64,000 nucleotides of DNA from Chishuiella changwenlii (GCF_900142565.1 NZ_FRBH01000002.1:248001-312000); one strand, 5' to 3'. Shown: positions 7,810 through 17,072, counted from the stretch's first letter. Notes: generated by a model from the letters alone, not told the origin. A program made the numbers and translations.

Positions 7810-8946
7810 ATGAAACTATTCGACGTATATCCATTAATGAATGTAACTCCGGTAAAAGCTAAAGATTGTATTCTTTGGGACGAAAACGGAAAAGAATATT
7901 TAGACCTTTACGGAGGTCATGCAGTGATTTCGATTGGTCACTCGCATCCACACTATGTAGAAAAAATTACAGAACAAGTAAATAATATAGGATTCTATTC
8001 TAATTCAGTACAAATTCCAATTCAACAAGAATTAGCAGAGAAATTAGGAAAGTTATCTGGATATGAAGATTACACATTATTTTTAATCAACTCTGGAGCA
8101 GAAGCAAATGAGAATGCTGTAAAATTAGCATCTTTTCATACAGGGAAAGACCGAGTAATAGCTTTTAATGGAGCTTTTCACGGGAGAACTTCAGGAACAG
8201 TTGCTTTCACAGATAATCCAAAAATTGTAGCACCATTTAATGCACATCATAAAGTATCTTTTGTAGATTATAATATAGATGAGGTTAAAGAGGTAATTGC
8301 AGGAGGAGATGTTGCAGCGGTAATATATGAACCAATTCAAGGAGTTGGAGGTATTATTTTACCATCAGATGAATTTATCCAAGAACTAAGAAAAGTTTGT
8401 ACAGAAAACGGAGTAGTTCTAATAGCGGACGAAATACAATGTGGTTACGGTCGTTCTGGAAAATTCTTTGCTCATCAACATTCTAATATCAAAGCAGATT
8501 TGATTACGATGGCAAAAGGAATGGGTAATGGATTTCCAATTGGAGGAGTTTTAATCTCACCAGAATTCGAAGCTTCTTATGGATTATTAGGAACAACTTT
8601 CGGAGGTAATCACTTGGCATGTGCAGCAGCAGTTGCAGTATTAGATGTTATAGAAAAAGAAAACTTAGTAGAAAATGCTAAGGAAATTGGAGAATATATT
8701 GGAATCCAATTAAATAAATTTCCAAAAATAAAAGAAGTTCGTGGAAGAGGTTCTATGATAGGAATCGAATTCGATTTTCCAATAGGAGAATTGAAAAACA
8801 ACTTACTAACAAAGCATAACATTTTTGTAGGATATGCAGGGACAAACGTTATTCGTTTATTACCACCATTAACTATAACAAAAGCTTATGTAGATAAATT
8901 TATAAACGCATTACAAACAGAAATAAACACAATCATCAATGGATAA
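7810..8946 (+). CDS. argD: N-acyl-ornithine aminotransferase
   Basis: PLP-dependent class III aminotransferase, 378 aa, converting the acylglutamate semialdehyde to acylornithine using glutamate. The PLP phosphate motif NSGAEANENAVKLA is around residues 97-110. The acid residue segment LIADEIQCGYGRSG and the Schiff-base lysine K236 in MAKGMGNGFPIGG are present. The arginine context separates it from GABA or ornithine aminotransferases. It overlaps carA by 8 bp. Confidence 0.95.
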   Translation: MKLFDVYPLMNVTPVKAKDCILWDENGKEYLDLYGGHAVISIGHSHPHYVEKITEQVNNIGFYSNSVQIPIQQELAEKLGKLSGYEDYTLFLINSGAEANENAVKLASFHTGKDRVIAFNGAFHGRTSGTVAFTDNPKIVAPFNAHHKVSFVDYNIDEVKEVIAGGDVAAVIYEPIQGVGGIILPSDEFIQELRKVCTENGVVLIADEIQCGYGRSGKFFAHQHSNIKADLITMAKGMGNGFPIGGVLISPEFEASYGLLGTTFGGNHLACAAAVAVLDVIEKENLVENAKEIGEYIGIQLNKFPKIKEVRGRGSMIGIEFDFPIGELKNNLLTKHNIFVGYAGTNVIRLLPPLTITKAYVDKFINALQTEINTIING

Positions 8947-10021
8947 GAATGTAAAGATCGTCTTTCAGGACGGATTGGAAATTGAAGGTAAATCTTTTGG
9001 TGCTTACACTTCTGCTGCAGGAGAAATTGTTTTCAACACAGCAATGGTAGGTTACAATGAGAGTTTGACAGACCCTTCTTATAAGGGACAAATTATGGTT
9101 ATGACTTTTCCTATCGTAGGAAATTATGGAGTTCCAGATGATAACGCTTTAGTTGATGAAATTGAAGCATGGGTAGAATCTAATAAAATTCAAGTAACAG
9201 GTTTAGTTGTTTCTTATTATTCTGATGATTATTCACATTGGAACGCTATTCAAAAATTAGGAGATTGGTTAAAAGCACACAATGTTCCTGGTGTTTATGG
9301 AGTTGATACTCGTGCAATCACAAAAAAATTACGTGAAGAAGGTTCTACATTAGCAAAAATCGAAGCAGATGAGAAAATAGACTTCTACGATCCAAACGTT
9401 ATAAATTTAGTGGATGAGGTTTCTATTAAAGAAGTAAAACGCTACAATGAAGGAGCAGATACAAAAATTGTTTTAATAGATTGTGGAGTAAAAAATAACA
9501 TTATTCGTTGTTTTGTAAAGAGAGGAGTTGAGGTAATTCGTGTGCCTTGGAATTACGATTATTCAACATTAGAATATGATGGATTATTTATTTCTAATGG
9601 ACCTGGTGATCCAGAAATGTGCGACGTAACTATTTCAAATCTTAAACAATCTTTACAAGAAGATAAACCAATTTTCGGAATCTGTTTAGGAAATCAATTG
9701 GTAAGTTTAGCAGCTGGTGCATCTACATTTAAATTAAAATATGGTCACCGTTCTCACAATCAGCCAGTACAATTAGTAGGAACTAAAAAATGTTTCATTA
9801 CTTCTCAAAATCATGGTTTCGCAGTAGATGATTCTAAATTACCAGAAGGATTCAAAACATTTTTTACCAACTTAAATGATGGGACATGTGAAGGAATTCG
9901 CCACGAATCAAAACCAATTTTTACAGTTCAATTTCACCCAGAAGCAATGGGAGGACCTGTAGATACAGAGTATTTATTTGATGAGTTTATCGCAGAAGTA
10001 AAAAAATATAAAAACGCATAA
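8939..10021 (+). CDS. carA: Carbamoyl-phosphate synthase small (glutaminase) subunit
   Basis: Releases ammonia from glutamine for the large subunit, feeding arginine and pyrimidine synthesis. The N-terminal CPSase small-chain domain covers about residues 1-140. The class I glutamine amidotransferase domain has nucleophile C249 in FGICLGNQL and the catalytic H333 and E335 in FHPEA. It is 360 aa. The ATG lies within the argD stop region (8-bp overlap) and carB follows 11 bp later, tying carbamoyl-phosphate supply to arginine genes. Confidence 0.97.
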   Translation: MDKNVKIVFQDGLEIEGKSFGAYTSAAGEIVFNTAMVGYNESLTDPSYKGQIMVMTFPIVGNYGVPDDNALVDEIEAWVESNKIQVTGLVVSYYSDDYSHWNAIQKLGDWLKAHNVPGVYGVDTRAITKKLREEGSTLAKIEADEKIDFYDPNVINLVDEVSIKEVKRYNEGADTKIVLIDCGVKNNIIRCFVKRGVEVIRVPWNYDYSTLEYDGLFISNGPGDPEMCDVTISNLKQSLQEDKPIFGICLGNQLVSLAAGASTFKLKYGHRSHNQPVQLVGTKKCFITSQNHGFAVDDSKLPEGFKTFFTNLNDGTCEGIRHESKPIFTVQFHPEAMGGPVDTEYLFDEFIAEVKKYKNA

Positions 10022-10032
10022 TCAGAATAACG

Positions 10033-13000
10033 ATGTTAAAAGATATTAAAAAAGTATTAGTATTAGGATCAGGAGCTTTAAAGATTGGAGAAGCTGGAGA
10101 GTTCGATTATTCTGGTTCTCAAGCGTTAAAAGCTTTAAAGGAAGAAGGAATCCAAACCGTTTTAATTAATCCAAATATTGCAACGGTACAAACTTCAGAA
10201 GGAATTGCAGACGAAATTTATTTTTTACCTGTAACACCTTACTTTGTAGAAAAAGTCATAGCAAAAGAAAAACCAGACGGAATTATGGTTGCCTTTGGTG
10301 GGCAAACAGCGTTAAACTGTGCGGTTGAATTAAATAAAAATAAAATCTTTGATAAATATAATGTTCGCGTTTTAGGAACACCAATTTCTGTAATTGAGTC
10401 AACTGAGGATCGTGATATTTTTATTGAGAAATTAGATCAAATCGGCGTATTAACTGCTCGTTCAGAAGCTGTAGAAACAGTTGCAGATGCAATGGAAGCT
10501 GGAAAAAGAATTGGTTTTCCATTAATTATTCGTGCAGCTTACGCTTTAGGAGGTTTAGGTTCTGGTTTCGCAAATAATGACGAAGAATTATTCGAATTAG
10601 TAGAAAAAGCATTCACATACTCTAACCAAGTTTTAGTTGAGGAATCATTAAAAGGATGGAAAGAAGTAGAATACGAAGTTGTTCGTGATGCGGAGGATAA
10701 CTGTATTACAGTTTGTAATATGGAAAACTTTGATCCAATTGGAGTACATACAGGAGAATCTATTGTTGTTGCACCATCGCAAACATTATCAAATTCAGAG
10801 TATCATAAATTACGTGAAGTAGCTATTCGTACAATTCGCCATTTAGGTGTAATTGGAGAATGTAACATTCAGTATGCTTTCGATACTGTTTCAGAAGAAT
10901 ACCGTGTAATCGAAGTAAATGCGCGTTTATCTCGTTCATCTGCTTTAGCATCAAAAGCTACGGGGTATCCATTAGCTTTTGTTGCAGCTAAATTAGCATT
11001 AGGTTATACATTAGATGAATTGAAGAATAGTGTTACAAAAACTACTTCTGCAATGTTTGAGCCTGCATTAGATTACTGTGTGGTAAAATTACCTCGTTGG
11101 GATTTAAATAAATTTTACGGAGTTCGTAGAAATATTGGTTCTGCAATGAAATCTGTAGGTGAAGTAATGGCAGTAGGACGTTCTTTCGAAGAAGCAATTC
11201 AGAAAGGAGTTCGTATGTTAGACATCGGACACAGAGGATTTGTTGCAAATGGATTTAAAATTCCAGAAGGAGAATCATTAGACACTTGGTTATCAGAACC
11301 AAATGACGAGCGTTTATATGCCGTTACAGAGGCTTTCAAAGCAGGATATTCTATTGAGAAAATTCATGACTTAACAAAAATCGATTTATGGTTTTTACAA
11401 CGTTTAGAGCGTATTTTTAATACATCTAAAGAATTTGAAGCTTTAGAAAGATTTGAACAAGTAGATGCTGAGTTAATTGGAAGAGCTAAGAAATTAGGTT
11501 TTTCTGATCAACAAATTGCTGTATTAGTTAAAGGAGAAAATGGAGTTCATAGAAACGAATTAACGGTTCGTGAATTACGTAAAAACTTCGGAATAAAACC
11601 AGTTATCAAACAAATTGATACATTGGCAGCAGAGTTCCCAGCACAAACAAATTACTTGTACACGACATATCACGGAACAGAAAACGATTTAACACCAGAA
11701 ACAGAAAAATCAGTTTGTATTTTAGGTTCAGGAGTTTATCGTATTGGTTCTTCTGTAGAGTTTGACTGGTGTGGTGTAAATGCAGCGCAAACAGCAGCTA
11801 AAAATGGTTACAAAACAATCATTATTAACTATAATCCAGAAACGGTTTCTACAGATTATGATACTTCGGATAGATTATATTTCGAAGAATTATCATTTGA
11901 GCGTGTAATGGATATTTTAGAATTCGAGAATCCTCATGGAACAATTATTTCGACAGGAGGACAAATTCCGAATAACTTAGCAATGAAGTTGTACGATCAG
12001 CAAATTCCAATTTTAGGAACATCTCCTTTAAAAATTGATGATGCAGAAAATCGTCACAAGTTCTCTGAAATTTTAGATGAATTAGGAATAGATCAACCAC
12101 GTTGGAAAGAGCTTTCTTCTTTAGAAGCAATTCATAAGTTTGTGGAAGAAGTTAGTTTCCCTGTTCTTATTCGTCCATCGTACGTACTTTCTGGTGCTGC
12201 AATGAATGTAGTATCTAATCCGCATGAATTAGATGCTTTCTTAAAATTAGCAAAAGAAGTTTCACCAGATTATCCTGTAGTAGTTTCAGAGTTTGTACAA
12301 GGAGCAAAAGAAATCGAATTAGATGCAGTTTGTCAAAATGGAGAAATTGTAGATTATGCAGTTTCAGAACACGTAGAATTTGCGGGAGTTCACTCAGGAG
12401 ATGCAACAATGTATTATCCACCACAAAAAGTGTACATTGAAACAATTCGTCAAATGAGAAAAGTGGCTGCTAAAATTGCAAAGAGATTTGAAATTAGTGG
12501 ACCAATGAATATTCAGTTCTTATCTAAGAACAATACCGTTCGTGTTATAGAAACAAATATTCGTGCTTCTCGTTCTTTCCCATTTGTATCAAAAGTTTCT
12601 GGAAATAATTTAATAGAAAAAGCGACAAAAGTTCTTTTAGGAATAGAAGTAGAAAAAGGAAACTCAGAAATCGTTTACGATTTAGATTATGTAGGTGTAA
12701 AAGCATCTCAATTCTCATTTACTCGTTTACAGGGAGCAGATCCAGTTTTATCGGTAGATATGTCATCTACAGGAGAAGTTGGTTGTATTGGAGATACAGC
12801 GGAAGAAGCATTATTAAAATCAATGTTATCTGTTGGATATAAAATTCCAGAAAAAACAGTATTAATTTCTGGTGGACCAATTGCTTCTAAAGTTGCTTTA
12901 TTAGAGCCAGCAAAACAATTAATTGCAAAAGGTTATAAAATCTATGCAACAGAGGGAACACACAAATTCTTTACAGAAAATGATGTATATTCTACATTAG

Positions 13001-13260
13001 TTTACTGGCCAAGTGATAACAAAGAGCCAAATGTAAAAACATACTTACACGATCATAAATTTGATATGGTAATCAATATTCCAAAAAACTTAACAAAAGC
13101 GGAATTAGATAACGATTATCAAATTCGTCGTACAGCAGTAGATTTTAATATTCCATTGATTACAAATGCACGTTTAGCTTCGGCTTTCATCAACGCATTT
13201 ACTAAATTATCTATCGATGATTTAAAAATAAAAACTTGGAATGAATATAGAAATAAATAG
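10033..13260 (+). CDS. carB: Carbamoyl-phosphate synthase large subunit
   Basis: Synthesises carbamoyl phosphate from bicarbonate, ammonia and two ATP. It is 1075 aa with the expected duplicated architecture: two halves each starting with a preATP-grasp GSG motif (LGSGALKIGEAGEFDYSG near the N-terminus, and LGSGVYRIGSSVEFDW near residue 567), each followed by an ATP-grasp domain with AYALGGLGSG or SYVLSGAAMN. An oligomerisation domain lies between them and an MGS-like allosteric domain is at the C-terminus (YATEGTHKFF). It is the last gene of the rightward arginine operon and ends before a clear terminator. Confidence 0.98.
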   Translation: MLKDIKKVLVLGSGALKIGEAGEFDYSGSQALKALKEEGIQTVLINPNIATVQTSEGIADEIYFLPVTPYFVEKVIAKEKPDGIMVAFGGQTALNCAVELNKNKIFDKYNVRVLGTPISVIESTEDRDIFIEKLDQIGVLTARSEAVETVADAMEAGKRIGFPLIIRAAYALGGLGSGFANNDEELFELVEKAFTYSNQVLVEESLKGWKEVEYEVVRDAEDNCITVCNMENFDPIGVHTGESIVVAPSQTLSNSEYHKLREVAIRTIRHLGVIGECNIQYAFDTVSEEYRVIEVNARLSRSSALASKATGYPLAFVAAKLALGYTLDELKNSVTKTTSAMFEPALDYCVVKLPRWDLNKFYGVRRNIGSAMKSVGEVMAVGRSFEEAIQKGVRMLDIGHRGFVANGFKIPEGESLDTWLSEPNDERLYAVTEAFKAGYSIEKIHDLTKIDLWFLQRLERIFNTSKEFEALERFEQVDAELIGRAKKLGFSDQQIAVLVKGENGVHRNELTVRELRKNFGIKPVIKQIDTLAAEFPAQTNYLYTTYHGTENDLTPETEKSVCILGSGVYRIGSSVEFDWCGVNAAQTAAKNGYKTIIINYNPETVSTDYDTSDRLYFEELSFERVMDILEFENPHGTIISTGGQIPNNLAMKLYDQQIPILGTSPLKIDDAENRHKFSEILDELGIDQPRWKELSSLEAIHKFVEEVSFPVLIRPSYVLSGAAMNVVSNPHELDAFLKLAKEVSPDYPVVVSEFVQGAKEIELDAVCQNGEIVDYAVSEHVEFAGVHSGDATMYYPPQKVYIETIRQMRKVAAKIAKRFEISGPMNIQFLSKNNTVRVIETNIRASRSFPFVSKVSGNNLIEKATKVLLGIEVEKGNSEIVYDLDYVGVKASQFSFTRLQGADPVLSVDMSSTGEVGCIGDTAEEALLKSMLSVGYKIPEKTVLISGGPIASKVALLEPAKQLIAKGYKIYATEGTHKFFTENDVYSTLVYWPSDNKEPNVKTYLHDHKFDMVINIPKNLTKAELDNDYQIRRTAVDFNIPLITNARLASAFINAFTKLSIDDLKIKTWNEYRNK

Positions 13261-13287
13261 AATTAGATTCTAGATATTAGTAATTAG

Positions 13288-13314
13288 AAAGCCTCGCAAT
13301 GCGAGGCTTTTTTT
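13288..13314 (+). terminator. Intrinsic terminator after carB
   Basis: AAAGCCTCGC-AAT-GCGAGGC followed by seven T. The GC-rich stem ends the arginine/carAB operon. Confidence 0.92.
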
Positions 13315-13362
13315 AGTTTATTACTATTAATTTTTCTTTGTGAAAACAAAATAATAAAAAAA

Positions 13363-13998
13363 TTATCCTTTACGTTTTATAAAAATATAAGTAAACATTG
13401 CTGCTATTACAAATGCCATACATGCAATTATACTAATGTAATTTCGCTCTTTTTCTTTTGATTCATTAATGTAATTATTTAAATTATCAATGTTTATCGA
13501 AGGTTTAAAATCACTATAATCAGTTAAATAATCAACTTCTATTTCATTTTCTTTAGTTTTAAACAAATCTATTTGTAAATTTTTTAAAGAATCTAATTCA
13601 TTTTTAGCAATAAGTTTTAAATCATTTGTTCTTGTACAATAGTTGGTAGATGTGCCAATTATGTTTTTATAACCATAAACTAAATAAGTTTCGTTTAGCT
13701 TAAAATTTCTTCCACAACCTCCATACATAGTTGATGTGGGAGTGTATATTGTTGTATAATATTTTTTATTTTTAACTTCATTAAATTCTCTTCTTTTGAA
13801 TTCTTTTTTAATTTCGAATGTAAATGCAAATACTCTGTTCGAATTAAAATCGTATTTTGTTGAATCTACAGAAATAACTTTACCAATAAAAATAGCATCA
13901 GAACTACTAAAGCTTCCCTTAATTGAAGATCTGCTACATGAGCAAGCAAAACTATAAGTTGATATAAATAGTAGAAAGAGTAGAAAATTTTTAGTCAT
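13363..13998 (-). CDS. Secreted or anchored TIMP/NTR-like protein
   Basis: 211 aa with a signal peptide ending TYSFA and a mature N-terminus CSCSRSS, then SDAIFIGKVISV. The Cys-x-Cys start after cleavage followed by a 'sD-x-i-f-x-G-k-V' strand is the signature of the netrin/TIMP OB-fold. Further cysteines (GGCGR, NYCTR) could form disulfides. A C-terminal membrane segment (about residues 189-207) followed by KRKG would anchor it with the domain in the periplasm. The alternative that SFAC is a weak lipobox cannot be excluded. The gene stands alone and its function is unknown. Protease inhibition is not shown for bacterial members. Confidence 0.6.
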   Translation of the reverse strand: MTKNFLLFLLFISTYSFACSCSRSSIKGSFSSSDAIFIGKVISVDSTKYDFNSNRVFAFTFEIKKEFKRREFNEVKNKKYYTTIYTPTSTMYGGCGRNFKLNETYLVYGYKNIIGTSTNYCTRTNDLKLIAKNELDSLKNLQIDLFKTKENEIEVDYLTDYSDFKPSINIDNLNNYINESKEKERNYISIIACMAFVIAAMFTYIFIKRKG

Positions 13999-14038
13999 AT
14001 TATGTGTTTTTACTAAAATACAATTTTATAAGTAATAA

Positions 14039-14217
14039 TTCATTTTTTCTGTCTAAGTTCTCGATACATTTTTCCTTGAAAAACACTCGAACTGACAGAA
14101 AGTAAAATCGTTTTAGAGATAGCTAAATCCGTCATTTCGAGTGAAATTCGTTCAGAATTTTGTATCGAGAAATAAGTAAGGATTTACTAAATCTCTAAAT
14201 GAATTAAAATTTCTTTT
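14039..14217. repeat. Palindromic intergenic repeat, copy 1
   Basis: 179-bp unit repeated at an offset of exactly 210 bp (copy 2 at 14249-14427) with about seven differences. It has nested inverted repeats: TTCTCGATACA (14058-14068) with TGTATCGAGAA at 14161-14171, CACTCGAACTGAC (14084-14096) with GTCATTTCGAGTG (14131-14143), and TTTCTGTC with GACAGAAA (14046-14101). It can fold into a long multi-stem structure and has no coding capacity. Confidence 0.9.
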
Positions 14218-14248
14218 AGATTTATATATTGAAAAATAGATGAGTGTT

Positions 14249-14427
14249 TTCATTTTTTCTGTCTAAGTTCTCGATACATTTTTCCTTGAAAAACACTCGA
14301 ACTGACAGAAAGTAAACTTGTTATAGAAATAGATAAATCCGTCATTTCGAGTGAAATTCGTTTAGAATTTTGTATCGAGAAATAAGTAAGGATTTACTAA
14401 GTCTCTAAATGAATTAAAATTTCTTTT
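14249..14427. repeat. Palindromic intergenic repeat, copy 2, overlapping the end of the GIY-YIG gene
   Basis: Second copy of the 179-bp unit, same orientation as copy 1, separated by 31 bp of unrelated sequence. The same nested inverted repeats are conserved. The differences cluster in the loop around 14316-14332 and leave the stems intact, suggesting selection or mobilisation as a folded unit. Its last 14 bp encode the stop and final residues of the GIY-YIG gene. Confidence 0.9.
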
Positions 14428-14701
14428 TTGATAAGTTAGGCAAGTGTTCAAAATAATCTTGTATCAATGCTAATTTTTTACTTCGTGACCATTTTTTTAT
14501 TTGTTTTTCCTTCTCAATAGCAATTTCAATATTATTGAAAGATGTAAAAAATACTAATTTTAATGGTTTTCGATTAAAAGTATATGATTTGTAATCATTA
14601 TTATCTTGGTGTTCAATAAATCTTTTAAAAACATCATTTGTTACTCCAACATAAAATGATTTATCAGAACATTCAATTATATATACATAATAAATTTTCA
14701 T
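14414..14701 (-). CDS. Single-domain GIY-YIG nuclease-like protein
   Basis: 95-aa protein consisting only of a GIY-YIG domain: YYVYIIECSDKSFYVGVTND holds the two-strand GIY/YIG region (here YVY and YVG), followed by the conserved Arg/His segment FKRFIEHQ and the Glu-containing helix IEKEKQIKKWSRSKK. Small homologues are abundant in Flavobacteriia and are often mislabelled as UvrC. They lack UvrC's other domains. The stop codon and last codons lie within repeat copy 2. No partner gene is adjacent. Function is unknown, and processing or mobilisation of the neighbouring repeat is a speculative role. Confidence 0.85.
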   Translation of the reverse strand: MKIYYVYIIECSDKSFYVGVTNDVFKRFIEHQDNNDYKSYTFNRKPLKLVFFTSFNNIEIAIEKEKQIKKWSRSKKLALIQDYFEHLPNLSKKKF

Positions 14702-14789
14702 ATTTTAATGTACAAATAATCTATCACCTTTAATAAACCTTTGAAGAGGTTATGGATATTAAACTTCTAATTTTCTAAATAAAACACAA

Positions 14790-14815
14790 AAAATCCATTC
14801 GAAAGAATGGATTTT
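14790..14815 (-). terminator. Terminator of the TPR-protein gene
   Basis: AAAATCCATTC-GAAA-GAATGGATTTT stem. Read leftward it is followed by T-rich sequence, 27 bp after the stop codon of the leftward gene at 14842. Confidence 0.85.
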
Positions 14816-14841
14816 TATATTTTTATCGAGATGATGTTTAA

Positions 14842-15549
14842 TTAAAACTCAGCAAAAAAAGCAGTTACTTTTTCAACACCATTTTCGTCAAGAGAATTTA
14901 ATAATTCAGTTTTAATAGCTTCAACTTCTTTCTTTTTCGCTTTCTTTAAAATAGATTTAGAAATATCTAAAAAGTTTTCAATATTTTCTAATCCACGAGA
15001 GCTCAAGAATTTTTCATCAGTTTTTTTCAGTTTAGCATAAACCTGTGTTAACATTGTAGCTTGTTCTAAAGCTAAAGCATATTCTTCTATCGTTTCTAAC
15101 GTAATCATATAATGCAACATCAATTGTACAGATGGCATATTACGTTGATGACCGTGTTTTGTATACTTATCTAATGCAATGCTAAATGCTTCTTTACTTC
15201 TTTCTAAATTTTTATTTAAAGTAGAAGAAATAACGACATTAAACCAATCATCAGAATTATTAGAATTTTCAGCTAATTCAAAAAATGCAGTTTCGGCCTT
15301 TTCAAAATCTTGTAAACTATAATAAGATAAAGCAATTAATTTCTTTGCATCGTATAATTGTTTAGGATCTTTAGCATCTAATAAACCTTCACAAACTTTT
15401 ATACACGTCTCGAAATTATTTTGACCAAATAAATCTCTTGCTGTATTTAAAATAGAATGTGTAGCGTTTTGTTCAAAAGCTTGTTCGTACATTAATTGAC
15501 GAGCTTTTAAAACATCTTCGTATGTGATATAATCGTAATTGATTTTCAT
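14842..15549 (-). CDS. TPR-like helical repeat protein, unknown function
   Basis: 235 aa, no signal peptide, probably cytoplasmic. Helical hairpins of tetratricopeptide type are visible (residues 40-120), e.g. ALSYYSLQDFEKAETAFFEL with the A/G-x3-Y/F-x9-A spacing, and a second set around residues 145-165. The C-terminal part is lysine/glutamate rich (KSILKKAKKKEVEAIKTEL). It probably serves as a protein-interaction scaffold. It is the last gene of a leftward run after tcdA (57 bp apart), and no partner is evident. Confidence 0.65.
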   Translation of the reverse strand: MKINYDYITYEDVLKARQLMYEQAFEQNATHSILNTARDLFGQNNFETCIKVCEGLLDAKDPKQLYDAKKLIALSYYSLQDFEKAETAFFELAENSNNSDDWFNVVISSTLNKNLERSKEAFSIALDKYTKHGHQRNMPSVQLMLHYMITLETIEEYALALEQATMLTQVYAKLKKTDEKFLSSRGLENIENFLDISKSILKKAKKKEVEAIKTELLNSLDENGVEKVTAFFAEF

Positions 15550-15606
15550 TTTATCTCTTTGCGTTAATTTTTACTAAATTAATTAAATATTGAATAAATG
15601 ATTAAT

Positions 15607-16329
15607 TTATTTCTCGTTTTTTAATAAATGTTTTACTACAGTTTCTGCTGCATATAAACCAAATAATCCTGGCATCCAAGAATTAGTTCCGTAAAAGGAT
15701 TTTTTATAGTTTTTTCCGTCTGTTAATTTTAATGAAGTTTCATCTGTTTCTTCTGTAGAAAAAACAGCTTTAATCCCTTTGTCTATCTTTTCTTTTTTTA
15801 GACGTTTACGAATTTGTTTAGCTAATGGACAAACCTCTGTTTTACTAATATCTTTTACAAAAACTTTAGAAGCAGACATTTTTCCTCCCGCACCCATGTT
15901 ACTAACAATCTTAACTTTTTTGCGCTTAGCAGCAATAATTAAGTTTATTTTAGGTGTAACAGAATCTATACAATCCATTATATAATCAAATTCTTTGGTA
16001 ACAATCTCTAAAGTACGTTCTGGAGATAAAAACTCATTAATACGTGTTAACTGTAATTCTGGATTAATGTCCATTAATCGATCACCAACTATATCAACTT
16101 TATGCATTCCTACTGTAGAATGTAGCGCTGGTAATTGTCGGTTAATATTTGTTATATCTACAGTATCACCATCTACAATGGTCATTTTTCCTACACCTGC
16201 ACGAGCAATAAACTCTGCAGCGAATGATCCCACTCCTCCTAAGCCGACGATTAAAACATGAGAATTTTTAAGTTTTTCTAAACCCTCTTCCTTGAATAAT
16301 AATTCAGCTCTTTCTTGCCAAACTGCCAT
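15607..16329 (-). CDS. tcdA: tRNA threonylcarbamoyladenosine dehydratase (TcdA/CsdL family)
   Basis: ThiF/E1-like ATP-dependent enzyme that cyclises the t6A modification at tRNA position 37. It has the nucleotide motif GLGGVGS (residues 29-35), VDGDTVDITNINRQLPA for substrate adenylation, and DCIDSVTPKI. A later CPLAKQIRKRLKKEKI segment and a GTNSWMPGLFGLYAAETVV ending match the YgdL/TcdA subfamily, not MoeB or ThiF. It is 240 aa and follows the TatD-like gene by 11 bp in one operon. Confidence 0.9.
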   Translation of the reverse strand: MAVWQERAELLFKEEGLEKLKNSHVLIVGLGGVGSFAAEFIARAGVGKMTIVDGDTVDITNINRQLPALHSTVGMHKVDIVGDRLMDINPELQLTRINEFLSPERTLEIVTKEFDYIMDCIDSVTPKINLIIAAKRKKVKIVSNMGAGGKMSASKVFVKDISKTEVCPLAKQIRKRLKKEKIDKGIKAVFSTEETDETSLKLTDGKNYKKSFYGTNSWMPGLFGLYAAETVVKHLLKNEK

Positions 16330-16340
16330 TTAAATATTTT

Positions 16341-17000
16341 TTATGATGATTGAACTTCATAGTCAAAAATTGTTTTCCAATTTTCTGCTTGTTGAAGTTG
16401 TAATTCTTTGATTGTTATCTTTCTCAGATTAGCTGCAAAAGTATAAATTTCTTCAATAGAAATATCATTTGCATCATTTTCTAAGAAAAACTGATTGTTA
16501 GAAAGGTTTGCAAATGTAGTTTGTAAGTTTTTATTAACAAGAAGATTTTTACCAAATGAAAGAAAACAATTTTGTGAAACAATTTGTTGTGCTAATTGTT
16601 CATTTTTATTAAATCCATGAAAGATAAATGGAAGATTAATTTTTAATTCTTTTCTGATTTGTAAAATTTCTTGGTAAGCACGAACCGAATGGATAATTAC
16701 AGGAAGTTGATATTCTTCTGCAATTTTTAATTGTCGTTCAAAAACTGTTTTTTGCAATTCGAAATCTGTTTCGCATAATTTATCTAATCCTATTTCTCCG
16801 ATTGCTAAGCAATTATTTTCTGTAATTTTTTGCAAGATAATTTCAATATCATCTTCTAATGTTGATACTTTAATATAAGCAGGGTGTAAACCGATAGAAA
16901 ATGTTTTTGCATCACGATTCCAATCAGAAGGAAACTGATTGTATAAATCAACAGTATTCTTTTGTTGAGATAAATTATGTGTATGAACATTAAGAAACAT
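16341..17000 (-). CDS. TatD-like metal-dependent hydrolase
   Basis: 219 aa, short for the TatD family (about 255-265), as in many Bacteroidota versions. It keeps the N-terminal HxH metal pair (H6, H8 in NVHTHN), GEIGLDK with the metal-binding Glu, PVIIHSVRAYQEIL with the metal His, and IFHGFNKN. The final metal Asp is in FFLENDAND. The family includes 3'-5' exonucleases acting on DNA or RNA ends. It lies divergent from the MFS exporter and upstream of tcdA. The substrate is not assignable. Confidence 0.85.
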   Translation of the reverse strand: MFLNVHTHNLSQQKNTVDLYNQFPSDWNRDAKTFSIGLHPAYIKVSTLEDDIEIILQKITENNCLAIGEIGLDKLCETDFELQKTVFERQLKIAEEYQLPVIIHSVRAYQEILQIRKELKINLPFIFHGFNKNEQLAQQIVSQNCFLSFGKNLLVNKNLQTTFANLSNNQFFLENDANDISIEEIYTFAANLRKITIKELQLQQAENWKTIFDYEVQSS

Positions 17001-17072
17001 ACTTCAAATTTAATCTTTTTTCCGAAATTTGATACGTTCAAAAAAAGGAATAAAATTTGAAAAAAAGAGTGT

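Noticed and set aside
14039-14427. Repeat pair as a CRISPR array
   Set aside because: Only two 179-bp units with internal palindromes; no short repeats or regular spacers and no cas genes.
14414-14701. GIY-YIG protein as a truncated UvrC
   Set aside because: It is a complete small-domain protein with its own start and a typical C-terminal helix, not a broken UvrC.
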